Of a stretch of 43,868 nt of DNA, positions 23,958 to 33,198 are shown piece by piece (the stretch's first letter is position 1; every line of letters starts with the position of its first letter). The position numbers and the translations under genes are program-made. This stretch comes from Lachnospiraceae bacterium (lineage in GTDB: Bacteria; Bacillota; Clostridia; Lachnospirales; Lachnospiraceae), in the NCBI GenBank assembly GCA_017556805.1, contig JAFYMC010000006.1, positions 1 to 43,868 of the forward strand, given 5' to 3'. The notes below the pieces were generated by a model. It saw only the letters and a program-made list of their open reading frames with translations. It was not told the origin of the DNA and ran no database searches.

Positions 23958-26069
23958 CTATTTTCTGTAAAATCCTGCCACTTCAGAAAATCTTCCGTGC
24001 AGTACACTTTGGTTATTCAATCCCTTTACTCCATCGGTCATACGTCTGACAAAGCTCTCCAGCTTTCCCATATACTCATCACTACCGATGCTTCCCTCCG
24101 CCACATAAGTCAAACCCTTTTCCCAACTGGCGGTCAATTCCGCATTTAGCAGCGAGCGAATGGAGGCGCTTACCACCTCAAAAACGATCTCTCCCAAAAG
24201 CGTAGGTGTAATAATCTGTGTCTTTTTATTTAATGCCAGATATTCTATCTTTACCAGCTTATTTAAAATTTCCGCTCTTGTTGCACTGGTTCCGATACCG
24301 CTTCCTTTTATCTGGGCCCGCAATTCCTCGTCCTCAATCAATTGTCCCGCATTTTCCATGGCCAGAATCAGAGAACCGGAATTGTAACGCTTCGGAGCTG
24401 CAGTCTCTCCCTCCCGGATAGAAAAGAGCGACACAGGAAGCTTGCTTCCTTTCTTCATATCCTTCAGTGCTTCCAGCATTTCTTCTCCGCAGGTCAGCTC
24501 GCCGTCGGCATCCTCCGTTCGTTCTCCCTCAGCTTTTCCGTCTCCGACCTTATCTTCCTTGTCGGCGCCGTCAGAATTTGTCGCCGGTTTCCGGTACAAT
24601 ACAAGGTATCCCTCCTCCGCCAGTACTTTAAAGCTGGCAAAGAATGCTTCCTCGCCGATTTTCACCGTAAGCGCCACCTTCCGGTACACCGCCGGCGGAT
24701 AAAAAATACTTAAGAAACGCTTTACAATCGTCGCATAGACACGCTTCGCCGTGGTAGATACGGAGGACAAAGCTCCGATTCCCTGTCCTGTCGGAATAAT
24801 GGCATAGTGGTCGGTAATCTGTTTATCATTCACATACCGGGTCTTTTCCAACCCCTTATAGCTTCCGCTCTGCAGTACCTGTTCCGCAAAGCCCGCAGCC
24901 GGCGTGTATTGCTTCAGACCGCTGATATTTTTATAAATTTCCTTCGCCACCGCCGTGGACAATACTCTGGCATCGGTACGCGGATAAGAAACCAGCTTCT
25001 TTTCGTACAGCTCCTGTACGATTTTCAACGTCTCATCCGGACTGATTTTAAACAGCTTGGCACACTCATTCTGAAGTTCCGCCAGATTAAACAAAAGCGG
25101 TGCGTTCTTCTTTTCCTGCTTCTTTTCTATTTGTTCCACCACAGCGACAAGGCCTTCTGCCGCACGCTGGGTCGTAATCTGCTTGTCCTTCTCGGCAATC
25201 TCCTCAAAAGGCATCTCTCCCGAAACGTTTAACGCCGTAATAAGCGCCATGGCGTCTTCCTTTTTCCGGAACCCGTTCTCCTTATAAAGCTTCGGCGAAT
25301 CCTCATACTTTGAGCCTTTTACCGCGCGGAATTCCGCCTCAAATACAGCCTCACCGGCAGACAATTTGGATATTACTCTATAAAACGGAGTCTTTACAAA
25401 GGCTCGGATTTCCCGTTCTCTCCGCACGACCATACCGAGTACACAGGTCATTACCCTACCTACGGAAATTGCCTGGCTTTTTTCGGTTTTTAAGAAATTC
25501 CGAACCGCGTTTCCGTACTTTAATGTAAGTACACGGGAAAAATTTATTCCCATGAGATAATCTTCTTTCGCACGAAGATACGCCGCATCACTGAGTGCAT
25601 CATAGGCCTCCAAAGGCTTTGCTTCCTTAATTCCTCGTAAAATCTCCTCTTCGGTCTGGGAATCAATCCAAACGCGACGACGTTCCTTGTCCTTCGGAAC
25701 CTCCGCCATCTGATCTACCAACCGGTATATGTATTCTCCCTCACGTCCGGAGTCGGTGCACACATAAATACAATCCACATCTTCCCTGCAAAGCAGACCC
25801 TTTACAATCTGAAACTGCTTTGCCACCCCCGGAATCACCTCGTACCGAAACTTTTCCGGTAAAAAGGGTATGGTTTCCAAACGCCACTGTTTCAGTGCCG
25901 GGTCATAGACCTCCGGATAGCTCATAGTTACCAGGTGTCCCACGCACCAGGTCACCACCGCCTCCGGTGCCTCCATATATCCGTCCTTGCGTGAAAACTG
26001 GTACGGAAGTGCCTTCGCAAACTCCTGTGCCACGCTCGGTTTTTCCGCAATAAATAAACTTCTTCCCAT
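23958..26069 (-). CDS. topB: DNA topoisomerase III (type IA)
   Basis: Relaxes negatively supercoiled DNA and decatenates DNA by single-strand passage. The 703 residues show the TOPRIM domain (IAEKPS at 7-12, TDSGREGE at 105-112), the type IA core (RVMT; LFNLAELQ) and the active-site Tyr362 in LVSYPRTDAR. A strongly acidic, low-complexity insertion lies at about 515-545, and there is no C-terminal zinc ribbon. The start at 26069 is supported by homology (MGRSLFIAEKPSVA); the ribosome site is weak. It follows the ASST-like gene by 16 bp, so the three genes 27828-22314 are probably co-transcribed. Outside mobile elements topB is a normal second type IA enzyme in Firmicutes. Confidence 0.95.
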   Translation of the reverse strand: MGRSLFIAEKPSVAQEFAKALPYQFSRKDGYMEAPEAVVTWCVGHLVTMSYPEVYDPALKQWRLETIPFLPEKFRYEVIPGVAKQFQIVKGLLCREDVDCIYVCTDSGREGEYIYRLVDQMAEVPKDKERRRVWIDSQTEEEILRGIKEAKPLEAYDALSDAAYLRAKEDYLMGINFSRVLTLKYGNAVRNFLKTEKSQAISVGRVMTCVLGMVVRREREIRAFVKTPFYRVISKLSAGEAVFEAEFRAVKGSKYEDSPKLYKENGFRKKEDAMALITALNVSGEMPFEEIAEKDKQITTQRAAEGLVAVVEQIEKKQEKKNAPLLFNLAELQNECAKLFKISPDETLKIVQELYEKKLVSYPRTDARVLSTAVAKEIYKNISGLKQYTPAAGFAEQVLQSGSYKGLEKTRYVNDKQITDHYAIIPTGQGIGALSSVSTTAKRVYATIVKRFLSIFYPPAVYRKVALTVKIGEEAFFASFKVLAEEGYLVLYRKPATNSDGADKEDKVGDGKAEGERTEDADGELTCGEEMLEALKDMKKGSKLPVSLFSIREGETAAPKRYNSGSLILAMENAGQLIEDEELRAQIKGSGIGTSATRAEILNKLVKIEYLALNKKTQIITPTLLGEIVFEVVSASIRSLLNAELTASWEKGLTYVAEGSIGSDEYMGKLESFVRRMTDGVKGLNNQSVLHGRFSEVAGFYRK

Positions 26070-26085
26070 ACCCGGACTCTCTTTC

Positions 26086-27828
26086 TTACTTCTTTTCTGT
26101 CGTTTCCTCTACCGGAACTTCCGTTTCGTCTTCGGCAAAAAAGAAGCCCTTAAAATCATACTTGAATACTCTCTCCAAATGCTCCGGACCGGCTGCCGCA
26201 TACTTACGAAGGAGATTACGCTCCCCGTCAAACTCACTGTAAGCAAGTCGTCCTGCCGTAACCGTAATCAAATGCCCATCCTCTGTCACCTGGACGCTTC
26301 CGTAATAACCGGAATAATCCAACGGAACCGCCTCTAACAATTCCCAAGTCCGTGCTGTCTCATTTACCAGATACCTGCAGAAATAGGAAGCGGTACCCTT
26401 CTTTAAGGAACTGCCCAAATCCTCTGCCATCTCACTGTAATCAAACTCCGGACGGCTGTCCGTTCCCGCGATATGATTATCATACAAGTAAAACTCGTAC
26501 ACACCGGCCGGCATCATTTCTTCTTTTACACAGGTAAACGTATTCGCTCCCACAAAGGCCTCGAAATCATCGGTCTTTGTCAGAACATACTCCTCATATC
26601 CGGTCCCTTCAAACATCGGCATTTCCCCGATAATATACTCTAACATCGGAATTCCGTAAATATCCTTTATTTTAAAGGCCGCCGACGGCTCTCTCGCCCC
26701 CAACAGTACTCCCGTACCGTTACACATCTGTACGGAATTCAGTCCCAGCCAGTCCAGTACGCCTTCGTCGTTCTTTTTACAAATGGCCTTGTACTCCCGC
26801 AACAAAACTCCCATGTCTAAAAGTTCCTCTGCCTCTCCGGAAATCAAATCTACGGAAAGGAGCCTGTCGTCTATGGAAGGAGTCTTTTCCTCCGGTTGTA
26901 TCTTACTTGCCAATACAAGAAGCTTCCGTGCCTCCTCGTCCACACAGTAGTCCTTACCGATGGTATATCCCTCCAGAGTATAAACGCTTTTTACCTTACC
27001 GTAACGGTCCAGGGCAACCATCCGATTATCGGAGCAATTAAAATATACGGCATCCTCAAAAAACAGAAAACGCTTTGCACTGCCTTCCAGCACCGGAAAC
27101 TCGCTCCGCAATACCCCTTCATTGTCATACAGCTGGATTGCTTCTTTGTTGCCGGTCACATTTCCGAAATGTACAAACAGTCCGTCGGAAAGTCCGGTGG
27201 TCCCCGCACTCTTTGTTACATCCACCTTCTCCTTTGCAATCCCGTACTGTCCCTCCGTGGTTACATAAAAGGTTCTGACGGAGGAATTGCCCTCCGCATC
27301 CTCCAAAACCATGGAAATCCGATTTGTCTGTGCCGCAGTAAGACCGATAAGCAAATACTCATGCTCCGTGGAATATCCGTCTGCGGTAGGACATTGTGCC
27401 GCAAAGGTCGGAATCCCCTCCGCCTGCACCGTCACACGATAGGACACCTTTACCGGCGTATCCGTTTTAAAATACACATAAACGGAATTGGCATTTACTC
27501 CGTACGGGTTATATACAAGTAATGGGTTGTCCTTTGTATAGCCGCCGTCCCGCTTTAACGCCTCGATGCGCTCGTATACCTCCGTATGTCTCTTCGGGTC
27601 GTACAACTCCTCTGCAGACTCCGTCACGGAAAAGTCCCCATATACCTTCGGTGCAATGGTCTTTGTATCCGTATTGCGCTCATCGTACCGGTCCTGAAAC
27701 TCTTTTAGCTTAGAAACGGTTTCCCCCTTACCGTTTCCTTTTTTTAACATTAATCCAAGAAGCAAGCATAAAAAAATGCTGCTGATAATTGTCATACTAA
27801 GTAAAACCTTCAATGCTGTGTTTTTCAA
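26086..27828 (-). CDS. Arylsulfotransferase (ASST)-like beta-propeller protein, probably inactive
   Basis: A 580-residue signal-anchored extracytoplasmic protein. A hydrophobic helix (about 4-27) is followed by a beta-sandwich resembling the ASST N-terminal domain (about 100-192; YVYFKTDTPVKVSYRV) and a propeller-like domain to the end. ASST-like landmarks are present (DWLGLNSV at 359-366, GAREPSA, FYLYDN, ITVTAGR), but histidines expected in the catalytic positions (DW.H.N and a QH before FDN) are Gly and Asn here. I start at TTG 27828 because AAGGAGG lies seven bases upstream; a GTG at 27852 would place that site inside the gene. The family call is moderately confident. Confidence 0.65.
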   Translation of the reverse strand: MKNTALKVLLSMTIISSIFLCLLLGLMLKKGNGKGETVSKLKEFQDRYDERNTDTKTIAPKVYGDFSVTESAEELYDPKRHTEVYERIEALKRDGGYTKDNPLLVYNPYGVNANSVYVYFKTDTPVKVSYRVTVQAEGIPTFAAQCPTADGYSTEHEYLLIGLTAAQTNRISMVLEDAEGNSSVRTFYVTTEGQYGIAKEKVDVTKSAGTTGLSDGLFVHFGNVTGNKEAIQLYDNEGVLRSEFPVLEGSAKRFLFFEDAVYFNCSDNRMVALDRYGKVKSVYTLEGYTIGKDYCVDEEARKLLVLASKIQPEEKTPSIDDRLLSVDLISGEAEELLDMGVLLREYKAICKKNDEGVLDWLGLNSVQMCNGTGVLLGAREPSAAFKIKDIYGIPMLEYIIGEMPMFEGTGYEEYVLTKTDDFEAFVGANTFTCVKEEMMPAGVYEFYLYDNHIAGTDSRPEFDYSEMAEDLGSSLKKGTASYFCRYLVNETARTWELLEAVPLDYSGYYGSVQVTEDGHLITVTAGRLAYSEFDGERNLLRKYAAAGPEHLERVFKYDFKGFFFAEDETEVPVEETTEKK

Positions 27829-27864
27829 AGCAACCGCCTCCTTTACAAACACTTACTCATTCTT

Positions 27865-27893
27865 ATTTTATCAATTATTACGCCACTTTGCAA
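27865..27893 (-). promoter_or_regulatory. Promoter of the ASST-like/topB/HD-GYP operon
   Basis: On the reverse strand TTGCAA (27893-27888) and TAAAAT (27870-27865) are 17 bp apart, 37 bp before the TTG start. Confidence 0.65.
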
Positions 27894-27912
27894 CCTTTGT
27901 TCAAAAATACAT

Positions 27913-27941
27913 TGCACTTCTTTTCATTGTGAGGTAAACTG
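27913..27941 (+). promoter_or_regulatory. Putative promoter of the LUD-domain gene
   Basis: TTGCAC (27913-27918) and TAAACT (27936-27941) with 17-bp spacing, about 48 bp before the start codon; divergent from the preceding promoter. Confidence 0.4.
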
Positions 27942-27988
27942 GATACAGAATGTAATTCCTATGATTTGTTTACAGAAGGAGGAAGCCT

Positions 27989-28627
27989 ATGGCAACACCG
28001 AAACAACAAACCTATGAAAACCTTGCCGAGAGCTTAATCGAAGCATTTAACCGCCGCGGAATCGAGGGTTATTATTGTGCGGATAAGGAAGAAGCACTTT
28101 CCACTGCCCTGCGTTTTCTGACTCCGGGTTGCAGTGTCTCCTGGGGCGGTTCCATGTCCTGCACGGAAATCGGCTTATTTGATGCGCTGAAAACCTCCGA
28201 CTGCGTGTTATACGACCGCAGTACCGCAAAAACACCGGAGGAGCAGCGGGAGCTTTATGCAAAAACCGTCACCGCCGATTATTATTTCATGAGCAGTAAT
28301 GCAGTGACCTTGGACGGAGAACTGGTCAATATCGACGGCAACGGCAATCGTGTGGCTTGTCTCATCACCGGACCGAAAAACGTCATTCTGATTGTAGGTA
28401 TGAATAAAATCGTTCCGGATGTAAGATCCGGTTTTGACCGCGTCCGTAATATGGCCGCACCGCCCAACGGCGTTCGTTTAGGTCTGTCCACTCCGTGCTC
28501 CAAATACGGAAAATGCCACGACTGCTACTCTCCGGACTGCATGTGTTGCGAATTTGTCGTCACACGCAAATCCCGCATACCGGGCCGCATTAAGGTCATT
28601 TTGGTCGGCGAAGAGTTAGGTTACTAA
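27989..28627 (+). CDS. LUD-domain (LutC/YkgG-like) protein with Cys-rich tail
   Basis: A 212-residue cytoplasmic protein with the LUD (DUF162) fold: CSVSWGGSMSCTEIGLFDAL (48-67), DYYFMSSNAVTLDGELVNIDGNGNR (97-121) and NVILIVGMNKIV (131-142). The C-terminal stretch 170-187 holds six cysteines (170, 176, 179, 184, 186, 187) that could bind a metal or iron-sulfur cluster. LutC-type proteins belong to lactate oxidation, but lutA and lutB are absent here, so its role is open. AGAAGGAGG lies upstream of the ATG. It is a single-gene plus-strand unit. Confidence 0.9.
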   Translation: MATPKQQTYENLAESLIEAFNRRGIEGYYCADKEEALSTALRFLTPGCSVSWGGSMSCTEIGLFDALKTSDCVLYDRSTAKTPEEQRELYAKTVTADYYFMSSNAVTLDGELVNIDGNGNRVACLITGPKNVILIVGMNKIVPDVRSGFDRVRNMAAPPNGVRLGLSTPCSKYGKCHDCYSPDCMCCEFVVTRKSRIPGRIKVILVGEELGY

Positions 28628-28639
28628 ATTCCACTGTAC

Positions 28640-28671
28640 AAAAAAGGCTGACGCATCACCTGCGTCAGCCT
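28640..28671 (-). terminator. Terminator after the DUF4340 gene, shared with the LUD gene
   Basis: An 11-bp perfect stem AGGCTGACGCA/TGCGTCAGCCT with a TCACC loop. On the reverse strand it is followed by TTTTT, making a good terminator for the ABC operon; on the plus strand the tail (AAAATTTTA) is poorer. Confidence 0.88.
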
Positions 28672-28677
28672 AAAATT

Positions 28678-29691
28678 TTATTCCGGAAGATATTTCTTTG
28701 CCTGTGCCTTCATCATGATATAGACAAAGTCGCTTTCGTCCACACGCACGAAATAATTGTCGCTAACCGTCTTGTCACCGATTTCCAACTTCATGGTACA
28801 AGGCTCTCTGGTCAACAATCCGCCATCGGTAAATACATACCCCAGATAATCAATCGTTACCGTCACATACGGATTATCCAGTCCGTACTGTGCAAAATCC
28901 GTACAATTATACTCCTGAACAGTGGAAGCAACAAATCGTACGCTGTCGTAGTAAATCGGAGGGATGGTTTTCGTCCCGTCCTCCGCCACTTCCGGTACAT
29001 AGGATACGGTCTCTCCGTCTCTCACCTCAATGCGAAGTTCCGTAATCGACTCCGGCTCCGCACTTGGGAAAGTTTCTCCCTGTACCAGTTTGATTTCCTT
29101 GGTAGTCAGCTGGGTATGAATACTTGAGGATACCACATACACCTCTCCCGTATTCTCATACAACAAATAATAGCCCGCATCGTAGGGTGCTTTGTCACCG
29201 ATACAAAAGCTGTGCTCCGTACCGTCTGTCAGCGTTAACTTCATTGTCAACCTTGCATCCCGAAGTCCGTAATTCGCCGGATCAATGTCATCCAAAAGCA
29301 TTTTGGACGTGCCTTCCAGCTCACAAAAAACTCCGATTATTGTCTGCAGTTTTTCCTCGTTGGTCGGGAAATCCTCCTCTCCCTGTCTGACCCAACTACC
29401 GTATTCACCTTCCTCTACCCATACAAAATGATAGGAGGAATCTTCCGTGGTAAATTCTGCCTCATTTACGTCATTTAACAAAAATCCCGTTATCTTCGAC
29501 TTTTGATTACGGGCAGCCTCCTGCTCCGCCTTCTTTTGTGCTTCCTCAGCGGCAAGCTTTGCCTTGCGGTCCGTGATAAACCAGTAACCGCCTCCCAGCA
29601 AGCCAAGTACCGCCACCAAAGCGATCATTGTAAACATTCTTTTGCGTTTCAATCGTTTCAAACGCAGTTCTCTTGCTTCTCTTTCTTCCAT
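28678..29691 (-). CDS. DUF4340 domain membrane protein
   Basis: A 337-residue single-pass protein. A basic N-terminus leads into a helix (about 19-39), a Lys/Ala/Glu-rich linker (43-65) and an extracytoplasmic beta-rich domain that matches DUF4340 as I recall it (GSWVRQGEEDFPTNEEKLQTII; NYGLRDARLTMKLTLTDG; YYLLYENTGEVYVV). DUF4340 commonly follows GldG-type genes in ABC operons, as here. The ATG follows GGGAGGG. It is the last gene of the operon; the function of the system in Firmicutes is not established. Confidence 0.85.
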   Translation of the reverse strand: MEEREARELRLKRLKRKRMFTMIALVAVLGLLGGGYWFITDRKAKLAAEEAQKKAEQEAARNQKSKITGFLLNDVNEAEFTTEDSSYHFVWVEEGEYGSWVRQGEEDFPTNEEKLQTIIGVFCELEGTSKMLLDDIDPANYGLRDARLTMKLTLTDGTEHSFCIGDKAPYDAGYYLLYENTGEVYVVSSSIHTQLTTKEIKLVQGETFPSAEPESITELRIEVRDGETVSYVPEVAEDGTKTIPPIYYDSVRFVASTVQEYNCTDFAQYGLDNPYVTVTIDYLGYVFTDGGLLTREPCTMKLEIGDKTVSDNYFVRVDESDFVYIMMKAQAKKYLPE

Positions 29692-29704
29692 GAAACCCTC
29701 CCGA

Positions 29705-31183
29705 TTAACGATTCTTTCTACGGAGCATTACATAAATACCGCATAAAATCAATGCAACAGGCACTGCAATTACAAGAACAATCGCAATGGTATTGGCCTG
29801 CGCCGCATTAATCGTCAGCATCTCCTCCGTCTCAAAGGAAAGGGTACGGATGTTAGACATGTTATCCATGCCCGCCAGATAATTCACACTACCGGTTAAC
29901 AGGCTGGCATTCGCATAGTTACTCAGCGTTGTATAATTGTTGCTGAATACATATCCTCCGGAGATTACCACTGCTTCGGACTTTGTCTCCGTATTCTTTA
30001 AATACATACCTACCGTAAACGGTCCTACCGGATCATCATTCGTTTTCGTCGATGAAATCTTACCGTTTTCCACGTTCTTCGCATAAGCCGCCTCAGAGGT
30101 GTACAGCAATCTGGAAGCAGTAATCTCATGCTCCGTATCTTTTACCAGCGTCAATGAATATGCATATATGAGCGGCAAATAATTTGCTCCGGACAAATTC
30201 TTTGTAATGTCATGCGTCGTGTCAATAAACGGATACAACTCCGCCTGACTGGCCGGATTGTGGCGGGAAGAATCTCCTTCCAGAATTACACGATTCTCGG
30301 CCTGTACACCGCAATATGCCAGCAATCTGTCATAATTAGGTACATTCGCCTGCTTCTCCGCAAGAATCAGAAAATCGCCGCCTCTGTCCGCATAGGCCTT
30401 AAACATCTCCAACTCCGCATCGCTATAATCTTTATTCGGCACGGTAACAAACAAAATGTCACAGTCATCCGGTACCTGTGCGGCTGTCATGGACTCAAAG
30501 GCATTGTAGGTAATATTTGCCTTACCCAACAAATTCGTTGCTTCGCTTTCCATCTCCTTTTCTCCGTGACCGGAAACCGCATATAATTTCGTCTGCTGTC
30601 CGCTCACAACATAGCGGATGGCACCGTTTATCTGTCCCTCGATATCAAGACCTACCGGCACCTCCTTGTATTGAAAGGTCTCGGAATCCATCGTCAGCTC
30701 CGTCAGCACCATGTCCTGTACGGAGATATACTTGCTCAGCTTTGTTGCCTCGTTTACTACAATCAAACTACACTGTACTACCGTCTTGTCTGTATACTGC
30801 TCCGCAAACTTCGGATTCAGCAACAAATCCACCGTCTCAAAGGTAATTTTATCACTGGCATCCTCATACAAATCAATATACATCTCATAATAAGACTCCA
30901 AACCGGTCGAAGAACCGTCTTTCGTCAAATAATAACAAGTAACATCCGTATCCAATCCGGCCAGTAACTCTTTCGTTTCCTCCGTCAGAGACTTTTCCCC
31001 GGTGGAGGTTAAATCCTTTTGTACTCCTATCGCCGAAACAATAAGATTTGCAATCACTACCGCCACAATTACCAGCACACTGGTCACTGCTGCGTACAGA
31101 CCGGAGCGAAATCCCTTACGTTGAAAGGAGGCTCCGATTTTATTGAAAAAGGACATCGATTTCTTGTCATTCTTCTTTTCCAT
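29705..31183 (-). CDS. GldG-family ABC transporter auxiliary protein
   Basis: A 492-residue membrane protein: a membrane helix near the N-terminus (about 30-52), a large extracytoplasmic domain with TSTGEKSLTEETKELL, VVSGQQTKLYAVSGHGEKE and CDILFVTVPNKDYSDAELEMFKAYADRGGDFLIL, and a C-terminal helix (about 462-485). This is the GldG / ABC_transp_aux architecture. I start at 31183 because AGGAGGAG lies seven bases upstream; in-frame codons upstream to 31243 overlap the permease end and lack a site. It is between permease and DUF4340 genes with short gaps (14 and 13 bp). Confidence 0.88.
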   Translation of the reverse strand: MEKKNDKKSMSFFNKIGASFQRKGFRSGLYAAVTSVLVIVAVVIANLIVSAIGVQKDLTSTGEKSLTEETKELLAGLDTDVTCYYLTKDGSSTGLESYYEMYIDLYEDASDKITFETVDLLLNPKFAEQYTDKTVVQCSLIVVNEATKLSKYISVQDMVLTELTMDSETFQYKEVPVGLDIEGQINGAIRYVVSGQQTKLYAVSGHGEKEMESEATNLLGKANITYNAFESMTAAQVPDDCDILFVTVPNKDYSDAELEMFKAYADRGGDFLILAEKQANVPNYDRLLAYCGVQAENRVILEGDSSRHNPASQAELYPFIDTTHDITKNLSGANYLPLIYAYSLTLVKDTEHEITASRLLYTSEAAYAKNVENGKISSTKTNDDPVGPFTVGMYLKNTETKSEAVVISGGYVFSNNYTTLSNYANASLLTGSVNYLAGMDNMSNIRTLSFETEEMLTINAAQANTIAIVLVIAVPVALILCGIYVMLRRKNR

Positions 31184-31197
31184 TTTATATCTCCTCC

Positions 31198-32061
31198 TTA
31201 ACTGTATCTTCTCTTGCGTATATTCTGATACGTTAAGAAACAAAATACAAACGCAATACTCAAATAGTAGACCGGCATACGCAATTCAAACACTCCGCCG
31301 ATTGTCTGTCCGTATACATTCAAAATTGCCAGGGAACCGAGCACGTTTTCTACCGTTCCTTCCAAAAGTGTCCCCTTTAACAAATACACTACCGACAAAA
31401 TACTCTCACCGATTGCAAACACCAGTAAGCCCACTGTAGCATTCTTCATAACACGCCACATCCATACGGAAATCAAAATCCAAAGTACGGAGTAGGTAAT
31501 CCATGCCGCCTTTGCCGTCGGCGGAATCAGATTTGCAATACCGTCGGCAAGACATGTAAGCAACACTACGATAAAGGTCATAACCGCAGCGAATGCCTGA
31601 GACTCGGTTAAACTGGAAATAAACAAACCGATGGCAAGATATGCACAGCTTACCATAAACAATCCCAAAATTGCCGTATAAGACATGCCGAAATTCACAA
31701 TTCCGAACCGTGCCAATATCAACGGATATACGCAAATAGACAGCATACCGATTCCGGTAAGTGTCACCATTGCCAAATACTTACCCAGTACGATTTTCCA
31801 AATAGAAATCGGTGCGGTCAAAAGCAACTGATCCGTCTTCTGACGTTTCTCCTCCGCCACAATACGCATGGAAACCATCGGTACCAATAAAATAAATACA
31901 AAATTAATGCTGGACAACGCATAACCGATATACGAATATCCCTGCCTCATATTGTAAAGATATACGTAAACTCCAACAAACGCAAGGAAGAACGCCAAAA
32001 ACAGCCAACCGATTAACGAGTTAAAGTAAGCGCGTAATTCCTTTTTATAAATCGCTAACAT
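31198..32061 (-). CDS. GldF-like ABC-2 transporter permease
   Basis: A 287-residue integral membrane protein with six hydrophobic segments. It begins MLAIYKKELRAYFNSLIGWLF and has VPMVSMRIVAEEKRQKTDQLLLTAPIS, the ABC-2 cytoplasmic loop, after the second helix. It is the channel half of the transporter encoded with the neighbouring ATPase. AAGGAGGAG precedes the ATG at 32061, so the gene overlaps the last 17 bases of the ATPase gene and is translationally coupled. An ORF extension to 32136 would be an Arg-rich artefact. Confidence 0.9.
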   Translation of the reverse strand: MLAIYKKELRAYFNSLIGWLFLAFFLAFVGVYVYLYNMRQGYSYIGYALSSINFVFILLVPMVSMRIVAEEKRQKTDQLLLTAPISIWKIVLGKYLAMVTLTGIGMLSICVYPLILARFGIVNFGMSYTAILGLFMVSCAYLAIGLFISSLTESQAFAAVMTFIVVLLTCLADGIANLIPPTAKAAWITYSVLWILISVWMWRVMKNATVGLLVFAIGESILSVVYLLKGTLLEGTVENVLGSLAILNVYGQTIGGVFELRMPVYYLSIAFVFCFLTYQNIRKRRYS

Positions 32062-33079
32062 CCGTTGACTCCTCCTTCTCTTCCTGTTCTCCCACAACCG
32101 TCTCATCCGCAAACGTGCCGGACTTCTCGTCCTCATCCTCCGCTAATGTCCATGTATCGGAGGTTGCCTCAAGGAAAATATCCTCTAATGTCTTTGTGTT
32201 ACGCACCAGTTTAATAAGCGGAAGCTTAGCCTTGGCAAACGCACCGAACAGCGCCTCCCGGCTGTCCTCCGTGCTCTTAATACGCACAGCAACACTACCC
32301 TCTTTTTCGCCTGCAATCTCTTCTATATCCAAACCGTCGGCAACCGAACAAAGCACTTGCACAACCTGCTCCTTCGTTCCCAACGCCTCGATTTCCAAAT
32401 TAATACCCTGATTTGCCTTTTGCTGTAACTCCTCCGGGGTACCGGAAAGTACCAGCTTTCCGTGGCTGATAATCATAATATGGTCACATACCGCACTGAT
32501 TTCCTGCATAATGTGAGAACTGAGCAATACCGTATGTTCCTTGGCAAGTCCCTTCATCAAATCACGAATCTCGATAATCTGCTTCGGGTCCAAACCTACC
32601 GTCGGCTCATCCAGAATGATTACTTCCGGGTTTCCTACCAGTGCCTGGGCAATGCCCACGCGTTGGCGATAGCCCTTGGAAAGATGCTGTATCAGGCGGT
32701 TACGCATCGGCTCCAACTGGGTCATGCCGATAACACGGTCCACCTCCGCCTCACGCTCCTTCCGCGGTACTTTCTTTAACTCTGTTACAAACTGTAAATA
32801 TTCTTCTACCGTCATATCCGGATACACCGGTGGCTGTTCCGGCAAATAGCCGATACTCTTTTTCGCCAGTTCCGGCTCCTCAAGCATATCGTAGCCATTT
32901 ACCAAAATCGTTCCTTCCGTTGCGGATATGTAACCGGTTAACATATTCATGGTTGTGGACTTACCGGCTCCGTTCGGTCCCAAAAAGCCGAGAATTTGTC
33001 CTTTTTCTACTGTAAAATTCAAGTGATCCACGGCAATATGGTCGCCGTACTGCTTCACCAAACCAATGGCTTCAATCAC
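32045..33079 (-). CDS. ABC-2 type transporter ATP-binding protein
   Basis: A 344-residue ATPase powering the ABC-2 permease. Walker A is GPNGAGKST (34-42), the signature is LSKGYRQR, Walker B is VIILDEP, and the switch His lies in LLSSHIM. After the nucleotide domain (about 1-225) comes a C-terminal region and an acidic, Glu-rich tail (about 305-344) longer than usual. The start is GTG after AAGGAGGG. It is first in the operon ATPase-permease-GldG-DUF4340. Confidence 0.93.
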   Translation of the reverse strand: MIEAIGLVKQYGDHIAVDHLNFTVEKGQILGFLGPNGAGKSTTMNMLTGYISATEGTILVNGYDMLEEPELAKKSIGYLPEQPPVYPDMTVEEYLQFVTELKKVPRKEREAEVDRVIGMTQLEPMRNRLIQHLSKGYRQRVGIAQALVGNPEVIILDEPTVGLDPKQIIEIRDLMKGLAKEHTVLLSSHIMQEISAVCDHIMIISHGKLVLSGTPEELQQKANQGINLEIEALGTKEQVVQVLCSVADGLDIEEIAGEKEGSVAVRIKSTEDSREALFGAFAKAKLPLIKLVRNTKTLEDIFLEATSDTWTLAEDEDEKSGTFADETVVGEQEEKEESTDVSDL

Positions 33080-33111
33080 TTTTGTGCCCTCCTTTTTTTT
33101 GCTTCTCTCCT

Positions 33112-33140
33112 ACCATACCACATCTTATTCTACATTGCAA
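33112..33140 (-). promoter_or_regulatory. Putative promoter of the ABC/GldG operon
   Basis: On the reverse strand TTGCAA (33140-33135) and TATGGT (33117-33112, preceded by TGG) are 17 bp apart, about 33 bp before the ATPase start. Confidence 0.6.
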
Positions 33141-33198
33141 CCATGAAGAGTATTTGTTCTGTTTGTGAAAAAAATGTGAAGCCGTTATCCGGTAACAC

